Part shown: piece after piece, positions 38,801-52,916 of the stretch | Numbering within the stretch: position 1 is the stretch's first letter | Layout of the letters: each line of letters opens with the position of its first letter | NCBI GenBank assembly: GCA_013397935.1 | Contig: VZRN01011464.1 | Coordinates: forward strand, 5,312,489 to 5,376,488 | Reading direction: 5' to 3' | DNA: 64,000 nucleotides | Source of the DNA: Dasyornis broadbenti | Lineage: Eukaryota > Chordata > Aves > Passeriformes > Dasyornithidae | Notes under the pieces: generated by a model | Seen by the model: the letters and a program-made list of their open reading frames with translations, nothing else | Told to the model about the DNA's origin: nothing | Databases searched by the model: none | Position numbers and translations under genes: made by a program

Positions 38801-41800
38801 GCCCGTTTTCCACACAGGAGCTACCAAGCTCTGAACCTGAATCTGGCATGTGCTGAGTGAGCAGGTTCAGTTGCTCTTGTGCATCAGATTTATGGTCCCT
38901 GCTTGCACTTACTTGTCTGGCTAATTTGTGTGTTTTCATCTGTTGGTTCCTTGTTATTCAGGCTTGTTTGTTAATGGTAAGGATTTGTGTTCCAGTCATA
39001 TTATTGCAAGAGAAGAGAAGCTCTCCAGTGGAACACAGCAGTTTAACAGTTTGGATCAGCAGTATGCAAACTGCAACAATGCAGGGCAAAGAGCAACGTT
39101 CTGCTAAAAATCTTGGAGAACAGAATGAAAGCTACTACAACAGGCTATAGAAATCTCAGCTTTCTGAAAACTGTTGTAGGAGCTCTAAGAGTCCCTCAAT
39201 GAGTCATGGTTTTACAGACAGAGAGGGAGTCCAAGAGCCTCTTGGAAACCTGTGCCAGAACTGAGCTTGTGTCACAGCATGGTGTATGAGGTGCAAAGTC
39301 ACAGATAACAAAAATTAAATTACCAAGGTTTGTCTCTTGAGGGCCCTCATTTGAGTATAGCAGGATTCTTCTTTGTTTGTGGATAACTGTCCAGATTGGA
39401 GTTTGCACTGGCTTGGTTTAATTTCCTCTGCACACAGTATAATCGCTGAAATAACTGAGCTGGCTGCAATTATTGGCCATGCAATTTCATGCATCCGTGA
39501 AAATTTATTGAAGTACAAATCCTTGCATTTGCTCTAATTTGTGCTAATGAAAGGCCTTGGCACATTTGCTAGTAAGTCTTATAAAGAAGAAGATTCAGAG
39601 GGAATTCAAAGGGAATCACTGTAATGATTTCAAATTAGAGCAATATATTTGACTTTATCACATTAAAATTAATAAAATTGTTGTTAGTGATTTGATTTTC
39701 CACTACCATGCACCTAGTATGGAATATAAAGATGGATTGGTTTTTCAAGAATTTTCTGGCCATCCACAGTTGAAACTTTTGTTCAAAGCAAAGCTATAGA
39801 TTTACATCTCTGCATAATTCTCATTAAGAAATTTATCTCTGAAGGAATTATTAGAAACTGCAAGAAAGAGTGGGCTGTAGAAACACAAGGGCTGTCCAGC
39901 TGCACAATGAGAACAAAGTTTAATGAATATTTGCTTTACAGTTTAACCTATGAGCTGATTAATGATACAAAGTTATATTTTTTCCTGCAGATGACAGTAT
40001 AATCAAAAAAGCGATAAAGATGTCTACTGCACTAGTGGTATGGGTGTGACATCTTTATTTTTCATATCTAAATACTATTTGCCTGAGGAGCAAACATATT
40101 GTTCCTGTGTTGGTTGAAGCTGGTCTGCAGTGAACATAGACATAATGCTTAGCCATGGAAATTCATCTCTTTGTCTGTCATGTTGTACTTCACTGCAGTG
40201 AAAGCAAAAGCTTTCAAATGTGCTTTTTCCTTCCGTATTCACAAAAATAATAAATTTCCACATGAATAAAGACAGAAGAAGTTGAGAAAAAAGCAACAAA
40301 ACACTTCAGCTGTCTGTTGAAATTTATCTGCACTGTATCCTCTTGCAGTAGAACAGCCCCAGTTGTAGCCCCGAGGCGGAATCCCCAGCCCATGCCCTGC
40401 CAGGAGGGTGCTGAGGGCTCTGTACTGAGCTCTGTCTCGCAGTGGGGCTGTGACTCTGCCGTGAATTATGAACAGTGCCAGTAATGAAATAGTGCACAGA
40501 CAGCAGTGCAAAAGTCATTTTGATTGAAGTAACAAAACAAATGGAGCAATCTTCCTTTGGTGCAAGGTGGGAAGGTAGAGGAGGACGGGTGGTTACAAGA
40601 TTATCTTTAGGGAACAGGCTGAAGATGATGGAAAGAGGACACCGACTGTTACTGATCCTGTTTTCTTGTCTTCTCTCTCCTTCTTACTAACCTCCAAATT
40701 CTCTCTTCCACCTCCTTTTTTCCATCTCACATTAGACATCCCTGCATCTTGTCACCTCTTTCTAAGTCTCTTCCCTGTCTAGCCAGACGAGTTACTGAGG
40801 ATCCACTTGTTGTACCTGTGCTGTCCCAGAAGTACAGTGACAGCAATCTGAAAGTATTGGCCAGAAAATCTGGTTTTGTGCCAATAAATTACTGCTAGAA
40901 GAGCAAGGCCCACCCTCTGGTCCTGAGGGCATTTCCCCAGACTGGCCCCTGACCCTGTCCAGCTGCTAGCACAGCTGGTGCCAACAACACCTTGAGGAAG
41001 AGATTTTTTGGCACAGGGGTACCATATGTAAGAAAAAACACACAATCCTGGCCCTCTGCCTGAGGAAACTTGGGCACGGGAAAATTTCTTTATCATCGTG
41101 ATCTTCAGCGAGTTCTTGGTGTAGAAAACCATTCCTTGGCATTGGATAGCCAGGCTCATGTCATGATTTCTGGAATAAAGGACTGCCTGGGTGTCTTTAG
41201 TGACTATGTTCAGGTGGAATATAAGATGGTGAGAAACTATTTAGAGTGAAAGCTATCCTACAATTGATTCCTCCTCCTGTGAGAAACTGATTTGCAACAC
41301 CCAGCTGTTCTCTGTTTTGTAGGAGGCATCATGGTAATACACATTACACATGTATAGGGAGACAAATCCCATGGCCATGCTTCTAATGGTACTGCAGACA
41401 GCTGTGATGCTGGTCAAGCAACTGACTAAGGTGCTCTCTTAATTTTGTTCTCACCAGAGAACGGCTGTTATCACATTCTCACCAAAGTTATCCCATTAAA
41501 AGGCAGCATGACTCTAGCATGACTTCCCTCATCAGTAAAGCACTAAGTTTGGATTATTAATTTTTCTTTTTTTTTAAGATTTTCACCTGCTTGGCATTTC
41601 CCTTAACTAAACAGCATGCATGTATGCCATAAAATGATCATGGCTGGGTAGTGATTCAGTGCTAGAGCTGTGGAAAGTCACTCTGCCTGAGTTCTGTAAA
41701 ACTTTGCCTAGCATGAAGCCTAAGCCACATCTCCTTCTTTTATTAATTATATATTAGAGATACAGATTTCAGTGGGCAAAAAGGAGTAGGGAAAAAAATG

Positions 41801-44799
41801 TTTTCAGGAAAACAGAATTAGTCCTGGGTTTTGGGAATATTTATGAGATGGCTTTGTAGGGTTTCAGAGATTTTTTTTTTCCCCAGAAGCCAGTGTAGAA
41901 CTGCACTCCAATATCTACCACAAATTGATTCATTGTTCAGTTTTTCAGTCCAAGTTCCTGGCAATCTGTATCAAGCAGCTAAGTAGCAATTAACAGCATT
42001 TATGGATGGCTGATGCAAAATAAAGATTGACTACAAGATGATCCCTCTGCTCTGCTTAGCTCCTGGATTTGCTCGCAGCCATAAGGCAGACGGAAGAGGC
42101 ACCAAGTAACCTATACTGAGACCAGGATGTACAGGGAGAGCATTCTCTTCTGACCATGTTCTGAACCAATTTGAAAAACAATAGCCTAGCTGCAAGAGTT
42201 GTTTTCTATTTTTTTTATTTTAAACATTTGTTTTTATTTTAAACATAAACTCTGTTGTGTTACAGATCATGTAAATAAGATTGCCTTTTGGGAAACAACA
42301 GTTCAGCAGTTGAAAGGGACACATATGAAAGTTAAGCTCTCTGAATGTATGTGATGGCACTTTTTTGAACTTTGTAATGCAGAAGAATTTCTGTCTAGAA
42401 ATTTTGGGGTTTTTTAAATTTTTTGCTTCCTGCTCACAGAGCGAAAGGAGTTGTATCATGACTCGTTAGTTGGCATGCAACGCATTCATTTTGGGGAAGG
42501 TATTATGGTAGCATGTGTTGGGTATCATGTGGTGTACCAGAAATTTAGAACAAGTATTCTAATAATGTTTTGGGGGTTCTGAGAGAGCTGTTAGAAACAG
42601 GTAATTTCTAACTTTTCTCTTACAAAGCTGTACGCCTCCCTCACCAGGAACTCAACTGCATAAAGAAATGAAATCCAGCTAACAAGAACCCAAAGAAGCT
42701 TTAAGGTATCACAGCCTTAATAGACGTTTTATCAAGGCTTTCTGGAACTCAAAGTGAGAAACTGAAAAAGTCTATATTCTGAAGAGATATGGGTCCTACT
42801 TGCAGGCTTTCAGGGCAACAAAACAATATCTTCATGGTTGTGAATTTTTTATTTCAAATGTCAGATTATACTGGTCCGCATTCATGATGTGCTTTAGTTT
42901 CGAATAAATTTGGGCAGAAAATCCTATGTTTGCAGGAAACAAGGATTTATTATTATCTACCATTCATACCACTTACCTATCTGCTTGGTGGATTAAAAAT
43001 AGAGTAATTCCTGGGGGAGAATGATTAGTGAGCAGAGAAGAAGGAAGTGGCTAAGGTACTTTATAAATAAATTTATCACCTAACTGCACTTTATGACTTA
43101 CATATTCTCTGCTAGCAGCAACTAGAGTTCTGCAAATTACTTTGTTACTAAAGAAATAAATATCCATGTCTGTCCACATCAATCTGTCTCCTGCTTCATA
43201 TTCTTTAAAGCAGTGATACTGCTTGAAATAATACATACAGTCTGATTGCAAAATAAGATTGAAATTAGTTTTAATTTTTGAATGGATCTGTTTTGAGAAA
43301 CTGGGTTGAGAACTCTTTTTCTGATAACTGCATCTCAACAACCTCTTACAAGGAAATTCATAGACTGCCTTTAGTTCATATTAAACTTTGAAAACATTTA
43401 TTCTGTCCTGTAGTACAGTTCCATAAGGGTCATAATTGCCATGTCAAAAGTATGTGTTTATTCTTGCCATGGTTTACTTCCAAAAAAGAAGAAAGAGGGA
43501 GCAGGGAAGGAATTGTGCCCACCCAGCACTCCTCTTGGGGTACCCCTGGTACAGCTTATGCCATAACCTGGGTCTTACCATCCTGCCAGGAGAGTGTGAT
43601 GAAGTGACAAGGTGGTTGTCCCACTTCCATCCTCCAGAGTTCAGCAGCACAGAGGTCCCAAATCAGCCTCCTATTGGTGCCCATTGCAGAGAATAGATTG
43701 CATCCGTTTTCTGTGAAGGTGTAAGATGAACTCCACCAGGAAACGCAGACTTTGTCAGCTCCTGCTTTCTGGGAGGTCCAGCTCTAATGATGTTGTTGCT
43801 ATAATTATCATGCCCCATTTGATGTTTTCAAGAAGACTGAGCAATGATCACTTACAACATCAACAAGAAAATGTGTTTATGAAAATTAAACTGATGTGTG
43901 ACTTAGAGACATCCAATTTCATATATTTCATTTGCAAATTGTTCCCTGAAGATTTAATTTACTTTTTTATAAAATCCCTCAGCTTTATAGAAAATCAATT
44001 CTCTGTCATCTAAATGTTGTCTTACAGCTCAGAATGAACTCAATTTATTTTTGTATTGCTCCCTATTAATGGGAGTGTATATTAGAAATAGCTGTAAAAT
44101 GTATGCTGTGCTCCTTTGCTGGGGACAATTTTAGAGAAGTTTGATGAAATTATATTTAAAGTGAGCGCTCTATATTTTAAATTTGTATAATTTATATATC
44201 CAGGGTGACAGATTAATCATAGGTACCTGTATAACTTAAAACTCCAATTAAAATAAACAAAAATTAACTTGTCAGAATTGTCATGTGTGCAAGAAATTAG
44301 TTGGAGTAATAAAAGAAGATTTTAAGCCAACTTTTTCTTATCAATGCTCCCAGCCTTAATGGATTTAGTGGACTACAGTTTACCATAGGCAGTTTTGTGT
44401 TTCAGAAGGAACTGATGTGGACAAAAATTAATGATGGCTGCCAGCCTTGCATGAAGAATCCATAAAAATGACCTTCAAAAGAGAAGAACAGTTTTGTGGA
44501 CTTCAAGCACTAATGGCTTGTGCTTGTATAAACACTGATGAAAGATCAGAGTGACATTGAGAGTCTGCAAGGGCCATGTTAAACAATAGTATTGAAACAC
44601 ATGATAGGACAATTTGGGGTTGGGTGGAAGTCATTGTTGTTGAAAATCAGTTATTAAAATAAACATGTATTTTTTATCCCTGGAGTTTATATGTCAAGCT
44701 ATAACCTTCAATTGACACCGGTTTCCTTTTCTATATCCCAAACTACTAAAATAGGAGCCTTTTCCTGCACTGTCCAGTTGTAATTTCTCAACAGCCCTA
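38801..44799. other. unassigned noncoding DNA
   Basis: About 6 kb without a supported gene. A GC-rich island of about 90 bp at 40360-40450 sits in an otherwise AT-rich setting. On the minus strand it lies in a 90-codon frame with no recognised domain. 39.5-39.65 kb holds a spaced inverted repeat, listed separately. 44.15-44.4 kb is AT-rich with TGACAG and TTAATCAT words. A T10 run is at 41871-41880. Confidence 0.5.
39529..39643. repeat. spaced 13-bp inverted repeat in AT-rich block
   Basis: TTGCTCTAATTTG (39529-39541) and CAAATTAGAGCAA (39631-39643) are perfect reverse complements 89 bases apart. The span also holds TGCTAATGAAA and other ATTA words. Confidence 0.7.
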
Positions 44800-47600
44800 G
44801 CATCTCCAACTCCCCAGAAGAAGGGAAGAGAGGTGTTAGGAGTGAAGGAAAACAGATGATGGTCAGTCTGGAATTGACTACCAATATTTTGGGAGGAAAC
44901 AGTACAGGAATGAGGGTGAAATAAATAGGCAAGAAAGTATGGGCACTGAATACAGAGAAGTAGTCTTGGAAAAATCACATCTGTCAACTTTCACCAATTA
45001 AAACTGAATCTAGCTAAACCAAATGATAGAAGATACCTCCATTATAAAAATCACCATACTGTATTACATTATTTTAATAAATAAGATAATGTTGGGAATT
45101 TAAAATATTTACTAGCAGAAAATCCTAAATTTAAAAGAATACTGTATATGAAAGCAGAAGTAGAACCTGAGTGTTGCCCTCATTTTTAATAATAAAATTA
45201 ATCTCTAAACTTGGCTCCTGCAGATAAGTGCAGCCACTAACAGGACAAACCAACCCTTCCCCCAACCATCTATCCAGAAGCAAATGTGTAAAATGAAAAA
45301 GAAACACACAAGTATCAGTCAAAACATAATGATATGGATGTATTGAAATCTCACCTCCCTGTGTCCAGCTGTGACAGGAAAGTCTTCTGCAACTGGAAAT
45401 TTTCACACCACAAAATGCAGATGAAGATATTAGAATGAAGACAGAAATGGAACAAAGCAAGAACAACCATGTTATCCATAGGTGATAACAAAAGCTGTCT
45501 TAAGTTTGGCAGACCTTGACTGTCTTGATAACAGTAGAAGTTACCAGAAGTATGAATGTGACATCCTAACAGTGGTCCAAAAGTATTTTCAGTCTAAATG
45601 AGTCTTATTTAAAGACTGTACTTACATGTCCATAGGAAAAGTAAAAAATAAGTACATTGTCAACCTATGCAAAATGGCTGACTAATGATCAATTCTTAAA
45701 TGTGAACCAATTTTGTAATAGATTAATCATGGCCATGAAGTATGAAGGAGCTCAAATGAGAATACCCCAACAGCCCACAATAAATCAACTAAGAGCAATA
45801 CACAGAGCTAGTAAATAAGCTCAGAACCAAATATAGAGCATATGAGTCAGGCACAGAGCTAGAGCAGCAAATAATATATATAAATATGGAAAATGTAAGA
45901 GATGTATTAAATTGTTACAAAAGAATATGCAGAAATACTTAGATAAGATGTAAATAAAATTAAAAATAAAACATAAGCACTATTGGCAGTTTAAGAAAGG
46001 AAAAATATTTCCAAGTGTTTCATCTGGAAAACAATACTGAGAACGATTTGAATGGGGAGGTATTTACATCAGTGTTTGGCTGCTGGCAGAAGGGACGAAC
46101 AGTCTGCAAGGCAGGCCTTGAATGGAGCAGTGCAACAGCCTGAAAGAAATACAGAGCCCAGATGGAAGACAGCAGGATCAGACTGGGAGCACAGATCCTT
46201 CAAATAGCTAATCAGCATATCTAGATCTGGGTAAATATGGAATGTTGATTATTTGTGGAAATACTGGGTTACGGGCCCTGGAAAGGAGAAATCATTACAA
46301 AACCTAAATGAAAATAATTAATAAATTCAGAAAGATTGTAACCAATCTCAAAACCTCAAAATATCCCCATAAATCACAGATATTTGCAAACTCTGAGGCA
46401 CTGATTGACCAAAGGATGAACCAACCATGGTTTGTTCCTCTTGACACGTTTCTCCCATATGTTAGAGGACTAGTGACCTATTCTAAAACAGTTACAATGT
46501 GAATGAAAAGGTAAAGACAAACATGATGACACGGGGCAAGAGATGAAGCACCTTCCTATGAAAGGGACAGCCTTAACTTTTTCTCAGTGACACTAACATG
46601 AATGGAATAAAGGTAGACACAAATTGAAAGAAACGTCCTGCAGTGATGTTTGTGCATGAAAAGTTCACCCAGTTCTTTCAGGAGCAGGAAGCCATTCAAG
46701 TAGAACATGGCCATAAATCACTGCAGGGCATTTCTTAAAAGCCACTGCAAGCTGGTCCAGAGTGCTTTCAGCCCATGCTCTGAGGGAACAGCACTATTAT
46801 TTTAGAAGTATGCTGCAAGAAATGGACTGCAATTACTGACAACTTACAAAGCAGGAATTGTAGCATTAAATGAAAGACAAGTGAATAAGAATAAAAAATT
46901 TTAACCCTTCCAGAAATATAAAAGATGTGAGAACGCTGAGACCACTAGATAATAAATTTTCATGTCCCTTTTAAGAAAATTTTCTTTTTAAGAAAATTGG
47001 AGAGAATAGTATGAAATGCATAAGACAAACATTTACAACTATTCATAAGAGTTTTCCCTCAGTCTGTCTGATAAACAGAAAGAAACCTCAATTCTACTGA
47101 AGTGTATAAGAAAGACTGACATGAGACAAATGTCCAAGAATGCATCAAAATGTACTTTGCAATGAAACTGCAATGTCCAGACTACTGAGAAAAGAAATTC
47201 TCCATTCCAGAACACAGGCCTGTACTAGAAAGCTTAGACATCCTATGTATCATCAAACAGCCCTGAAGATCTCTGCAATCTGATAAGATGAGACACACTT
47301 AGGAGAAGGCCAAGCAAGCCACAAAAGGGAAAATAAAAACATAGTCTTGGAGCAGAAGGAAAATTGATCGCTTGAACACAAACCACTCGTTACAATGGAC
47401 TGATTCCTTGACTGACTCAGCGACAGAAGAAGCAATGTGTTTGTTAAGTATATTTGTTATCACAAAGTGTTGTTTGAGAGAAGGACGACAAATGAAAACA
47501 GGAACCATTCAGGGTCAGACAGAGTGTTCATCCAGGAAGAGGAAATACTTAGGGTCGTGTCAAAGAACAGGCTGAGCACAGAGATAGTTCTGCAAGATAT
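44800..47600. other. strand-asymmetric A-rich block, no gene
   Basis: The plus strand shows persistent A over T. Hand counts in four 60-base lines gave A:T of 28:13 (45841), 25:9 (46501), 31:16 (46861) and 25:14 (47101). The bias disappears after about 47.6 kb, where T runs dominate. Frames are short and carry no recognised domain. Such skew is seen inside degraded retroelements and along transcribed introns; neither is proven here. Confidence 0.5.
46973..46986. repeat. 14-bp perfect palindrome
   Basis: AAGAAAATTTTCTT reads identically on both strands and is followed by a partial copy (TTTAAGAAAATT). It is low complexity, so little weight is given to it. Confidence 0.7.
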
Positions 47601-50600
47601 CCCTTCACCTTAGAATGGCCTGGGACTCCTAAACCAAAAGTGCTGCAGTTGTTTATTAGCCTCTGAGAAATGTTTCTTTCCATTCATTTCTCTTAATAGT
47701 CAAAAGATTCAATCTTTACCTTTCAGTATGCAGTATGCCTGTGTGTAATTGAAGGGTACTATCTTTTCTCCATCTTCTCTTCTAAAAGCTCTTTCTAAAA
47801 GTGCTGCAGTGTTTTCTCTGGTAACTGCTGCGGGTCTCGTGAGCTTTCGCACATGTTCTCAAACATTTTGTAATTACCATGACTCATACCAACATCTCTT
47901 TTCATGTGAGACTTTGTTAATGTGGCATAGACCAGAAAGTGAACCCAATGAGTTTTACAGGTGAAATATGCATTTCTTAGAAACTCAGAATAGCACAGAG
48001 GCAGAATAGCTGGAGTTTTGTTGGCTATGATGTTGTTTCTGTGAGAACAAAAGCACATTTGTTTCTCTTGTGCCTAAGTACTGCTGGGATGCTATTCAGA
48101 GCAGGGCTGATTTCAGTGGTGGTTATACCTTTGTTGTCTTTTATCTTACAGTGAAGAAAATTGTTCTTGCATAGTGTAAAGTATGAGCAGCATTGTAGAA
48201 TCATTCCTTACTTATCTGCATGACTGTTTCAAGCTGTCTGTTACATAAAGCAGGAACACTGAAGTGTCAGTGCTTAGATGGCAGCATAATAGACAGCTGA
48301 GAAATATCTTGTATGAAGGAAAAGATTTTGTACATCAGTGAAGAACAATGAGCTAATGAGTCATGGATGTCCTGCATGAAATATTTTAAGCCTATTATAA
48401 GGCTTATCCCATCCTAACCCCAAATTATCTCACTAGGTCTGACTGTGGGAAAGAGGGAGATGTTTGCATATTCATGGATAACAATTTTCCATCTATGTGA
48501 TGTATTTAAGTGGGTTTGTTGGGAAAAGAGAATTTAAAAAATCATCTAATTTGGAGCTGTAGCATTCAAGGATGCAATTAATTTTCTTAGCACCCTGCTT
48601 ATTTCTCCCGTAGCAGAAAGCACGCACAACATCCTCCTGCAAGGCCATTCAGCCTGAGCCTCACAGTCTCACTGGGAACCTCTGCCCTGGCTCCCCTCAG
48701 CACTCACTGGTCAGCTGGAAAGGAACAGCTGCTCAGAAAATAACAGCAGCAAGTGGAGGAGCTGCTGGTGGCATCTTCCAGAACTTCACCAGGTCATTCT
48801 CAGCACCCAAGCCATGATCCAGCCACGGGTAATGTGAATTTGCAGCCCAAACCCTTCTCCAGGTCCTGCAGACCTTGCTGCTGCGAAGTGAGCTGACTTG
48901 GGCAATGACAGAAATTATGAAATTTCTGCAGGGCACAGGGAAAATAGTTCAACTTTTGAAGATCCTTATCAAAAGCACCTGAAGCACTTTCAGTGTTTAA
49001 TGTCTTAACAATTCTACATTAGCTTCTTATGTGTTAAACATTGCAGAAACATGAATCTTTTTATCAGTTTTGCCATGTTTGCATTTCTTAGGAAGGCATT
49101 AGTATTTCTTAGCGGTTAAAGTCCTACATTTCTACATTCCACAGCATTTTGTTTTTTATTTTTACTTTATTTGTGCTTTTCAGGTGAGGATATCTTTCTT
49201 TGTATATCTTCCCTGAAAATTCAGATTTTCATAACACATTATAAGCATTTAAACGTCCAATTAACACAAGAAAAATCCCAAATAAATTGGAATTACAACT
49301 CTGTAGTAAGTACCATGTGCTTTGACACTTCCACCTGTCCCTTTTGATATCTTCAACAAATCTTGTTTAAAATCTATATAAAGTGTTACTATAAAGTATA
49401 AGATTGCTGTCAATAACAAGCACATATTCATTGCAACATCACTTAGATTTGAGAGAGCTCCATTGCCCTATCTCTGACTGGGTTGGCAAGTGAGTAAAGC
49501 TACAGTTCCCTGTCCTGGCCATCTTATTAACTAAAGTATGGACAGTGAAGATCTTAATTACCATGATGAATGAAGTCCTACCACTGACTGTATAATTAAG
49601 AAAGTACAGCTGACCCTCTCTTCTCTCTTTACTCATCAGGTATAATTGCTTAATGACTGAAATCAGAAAATAAACTGTACATTTTTCTGCATTATATATA
49701 TATATATAGGTATATATATAAAAACTCTCCTACAGTCAAAAACTCTCCATCTTTTATCCAGCTTATTGCTCTATGATAATTTCTTGCCTTTCTTGAGAAT
49801 ATATAGTGAGCGTTTAATAAATAATCTTTATTTCTCTCTTTACTTCTAAGGAGCGATCTCCAAAGAGCAGCAACACTGTAGCAATACTTTCATCCTATAT
49901 TAAAGTCATGCACCAGGCATCTGAAAAAGGACACTGATTTTTTTTTTTTTAAGCCAATTTTGAAAATACTGAAGTTCAAAAAATTGCACAAGCTAATAAG
50001 AATTAACTATACAAGGAAGGCAGAAAATCTGGATCTCAACTTCAGGCTGAATATAGCTGAAGAAATTCCTAAGAATATACAGTAGCCCACAGAAAAACTG
50101 CTACCAGGAACATCCTCCCTCCTCCCCATCTCATGCCCAAAACCCCACTGTTGTCAAGGACACTGGATTCTTCATCTAATTCACCCTGCTTGCTTTCTTC
50201 CATAGCTAATGCAACCAGGCAAGCATTTCTGAAGCCAAATATCTGATGAGACTGTCATGAGTAAGAATAACATTTGAACTGTGTGAAGCTAAAGAACCAG
50301 GAAAGAATCTGCACCCTAAGGAAAGTTTGTTATTGCTGCCTGCACACAGCTGGAAAACCCCATCCCTTTGGTAGCTAAAACAATTTAATTACCCCCAACT
50401 TGAGCTGCTCTGTTATTATACTGGTCCTTGACAAAAACATTTGACAGCATTTTCCCCTCAGTGTTTACTTTAGCACATCACTGCTAGGAGGGGTATTTTT
50501 AAAGCATTTGGGGTCAGTTGCCTTTTCCTCCTCCCTCTCCAGCCCATGAGGAATGCTGAGTAAGTTGTTCTTACCTGCTAAACAAATATTATTGTCTCCA

Positions 50601-52720
50601 GGTTACAGCAGTCACTGTGCAAACTAACCCCACTTAGGCAACTCAGGCTCATATTTTACCCATGGCCATCAGGTCTAATTAGGGATCAAAAAGCTCTGCC
50701 AAAATGTAATTTTATTGGAAGATCTGTCTGCCAGCAGAAGCTTATAATTGAGGAAACTGTTCTAGGGAAGAACCATGAGGATTTTCAGCCCCAGGGCATG
50801 GATACTGCTTGTACCATCATCCAGCTGCTCCCTGGCAATATCAGTTCAACAGTCCCTTCAAATATGTGGCCAGGCCAAAATCAGTGGAAAACAGCTAATG
50901 GACAGCCTCAACATGCAGGTTAATGAATTAATGTCTACCCCAAAATATTCATCTGACCAGGTTATGGCTATAAAGGCGATTTAATGTCCAAATATTGTTA
51001 ATTTAGCTCCTTTTACTTGGTGTCTGTCTACTTTCATTTGCACCAACTCAGAAATATTCATGATGCCAATTTGTATTGTGATGTAGCAATGGACATTGTC
51101 AAGCCCCAAGGCTGTGTTGAGCTTTCTCATCCTGTGGGGTTTACTGATGAATGTTAGCAGATATTGCTAGACACAACAACACAAGAACATCATGTTGATT
51201 TGTGACAAATTGTTTTTATATAAAGAGTATTAATGTTACAAAACTGAGATGAATTTTTGTCTTTTCTGCATAGAAGGAGCAAAGAAGCAGGAGTTATTAA
51301 GAGCATTTATTACAAAAGGTCTGCAATGGAAAATGAAACTGCTCAGTGTCATATTTCAGAAACCTTGATGGACCTTTTTCTTCTAGAATTCCAAGTTGAA
51401 AACATAATTGTTCACAACTATTATTACTTTACTGCATTTTATAAGACAGTTCTTTCTGCCACACAGCTCACTCTGGCAGTTGTCCACTGCTTGGTACCTA
51501 CAACCTGTTGTCTTGGGGATTGAAATTATTGTGATGATGCTGCTTTGTTGGTAGGGCATATAGTCAATACTGAAGCCCAGAAAAGTACTAGTTATAACCC
51601 ATATTTTGACAGCTTGTCAATAATCCTGGTGTTATGATCAAAAGGGCTGTAATAGGACTTATAAACTGTGTCAGGTGAACAGAGAGATTGACCTTATTGA
51701 GAGAAGGGTGAAAAAAAATCAGTTCATTTTATTGCCAGGAAATAAGCTGAAGACAACAGATTGCTTGGCAAAAACACACTTAAAAAGGGCAAAGTGGACA
51801 GATTTTCTGAACTGTACAGTCAATTGGTTATTAATGGGAGAAATAATGAGTCATTAGATAATTGCATTTTCCCACCTGATCACTTCCAAGGAAAAGGGAA
51901 AATAAAATCTTCAGAGATTTTTTAAATATTTCATTTTAACTGTTCTGTAGTGTCTATCAGCACCACTATCACATCCCTCAAGTCTTTAAGGAATACACAC
52001 AGCAAATCTTTATTAAAAAATGATCCATGTTTTGTACTTGTATATTAAAAGTTAAGCCAATTTCAGACAGCACTGAAGAAATATCAGCCCAAGTGGACAG
52101 GATGTCATGAGTTAGAAATGTCTCACAGAAACAAGAGGATTCACAGAAGCAAGGCACAGGAATAATTGAAATACTTTTATATCTACATTATTTTATATCA
52201 TATTTGAAACTTGTAAGATCCTGTGTCCCTCAGGGTGGAAAGTGCTTCTTTAATTTTCACAAGGATGAACTTGGTGCCAGTTTGGAGCCAGAGCTGTTCA
52301 GTGATGGGCACCAGGGAGAGGATTTTGAGTTTAGCCTACTCAAGGCACCAGCATACCTAACTGAGCCCCTCGAAAGTGCTTATTTGTTTTCATTGCCGTC
52401 ACATAGCATAGCCTTTCGAATCACTCTCCTGGTTAAGGTTTGGGGGGTTTTTTGTGGTGAATATGTGTGATACTTAAGGTCTCAGTTTACTGCAGCAAAG
52501 TGCTTGGAAGGCATAGCAATTAGTCAAGCAGAAATCACACAAAAGGAAATTAAAGAGACATAAACAGAACAGATATCACACAGCAGCACTATTAAGGAAC
52601 TGTTTCTCAAATGAGAAGAAGGGTGAGTAAGAGCAAAATGCAAACCCAGACTGGATCAAGGAAGGTGATTTCAGTGAAGACAAGGAAGCACTGATGACAA
52701 TGTCCAGGACACTAAGAAAA
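47601..52720. other. unassigned noncoding DNA
   Basis: No supported gene over about 5 kb. 48.6-48.9 kb is GC-richer, with a 67-codon minus frame of no recognisable family. A (TA)n tract is at 49693-49720 and a T13 run at 49938-49950. The rest is AT-rich and unassigned. Confidence 0.5.
49693..49747. repeat. (TA)n tract plus short direct repeat
   Basis: TA dinucleotides run 49693-49720 with one GG break. They are followed by AAAACTCTCC at 49721-49730 and again at 49739-49748, an 18-bp spaced duplication. Confidence 0.85.
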
Positions 52721-52916
52721 CCTTATCTGGAATACTGTATGACATTTTGATCAGATTGACCTAAGGGAAAAAAAAATGCCACCAATAATGGGAAAGGTGC
52801 AGGGAAATGCTGCTAGGGAGCTCAGAATCTGTCTTGCAGTAGTAGAGCCAATTCCTTGTTACTCTTAAGAAAAGGTCTAAGGGCAGCAAGATTTTGCTCT
52901 GTAAATATTCTAAAAC
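52721..52916 (+). mobile_element. highly diverged CR1 LINE fragment
   Basis: CTGGAATACTGTATGACATT corresponds to the conserved CR1 segment CTGGAGTACTGTGTCCAGTT at the end of the reverse transcriptase region. Further matches follow in the right order and spacing: AAGGTGCAGGGAAATG, CTCTTAAGAAAAGGTCTAAG (CR1 AGCCTGGAGAAAAGGAGGCTGAG) and TTTTGCTCTGTAAATATTCT (CR1 TTGCTCTCTACAAATA). It is on the plus strand and much more diverged than the fragments at 21, 31 and 37.7 kb, so older. No frame remains open. Its left edge may extend to about 52690. Confidence 0.62.
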
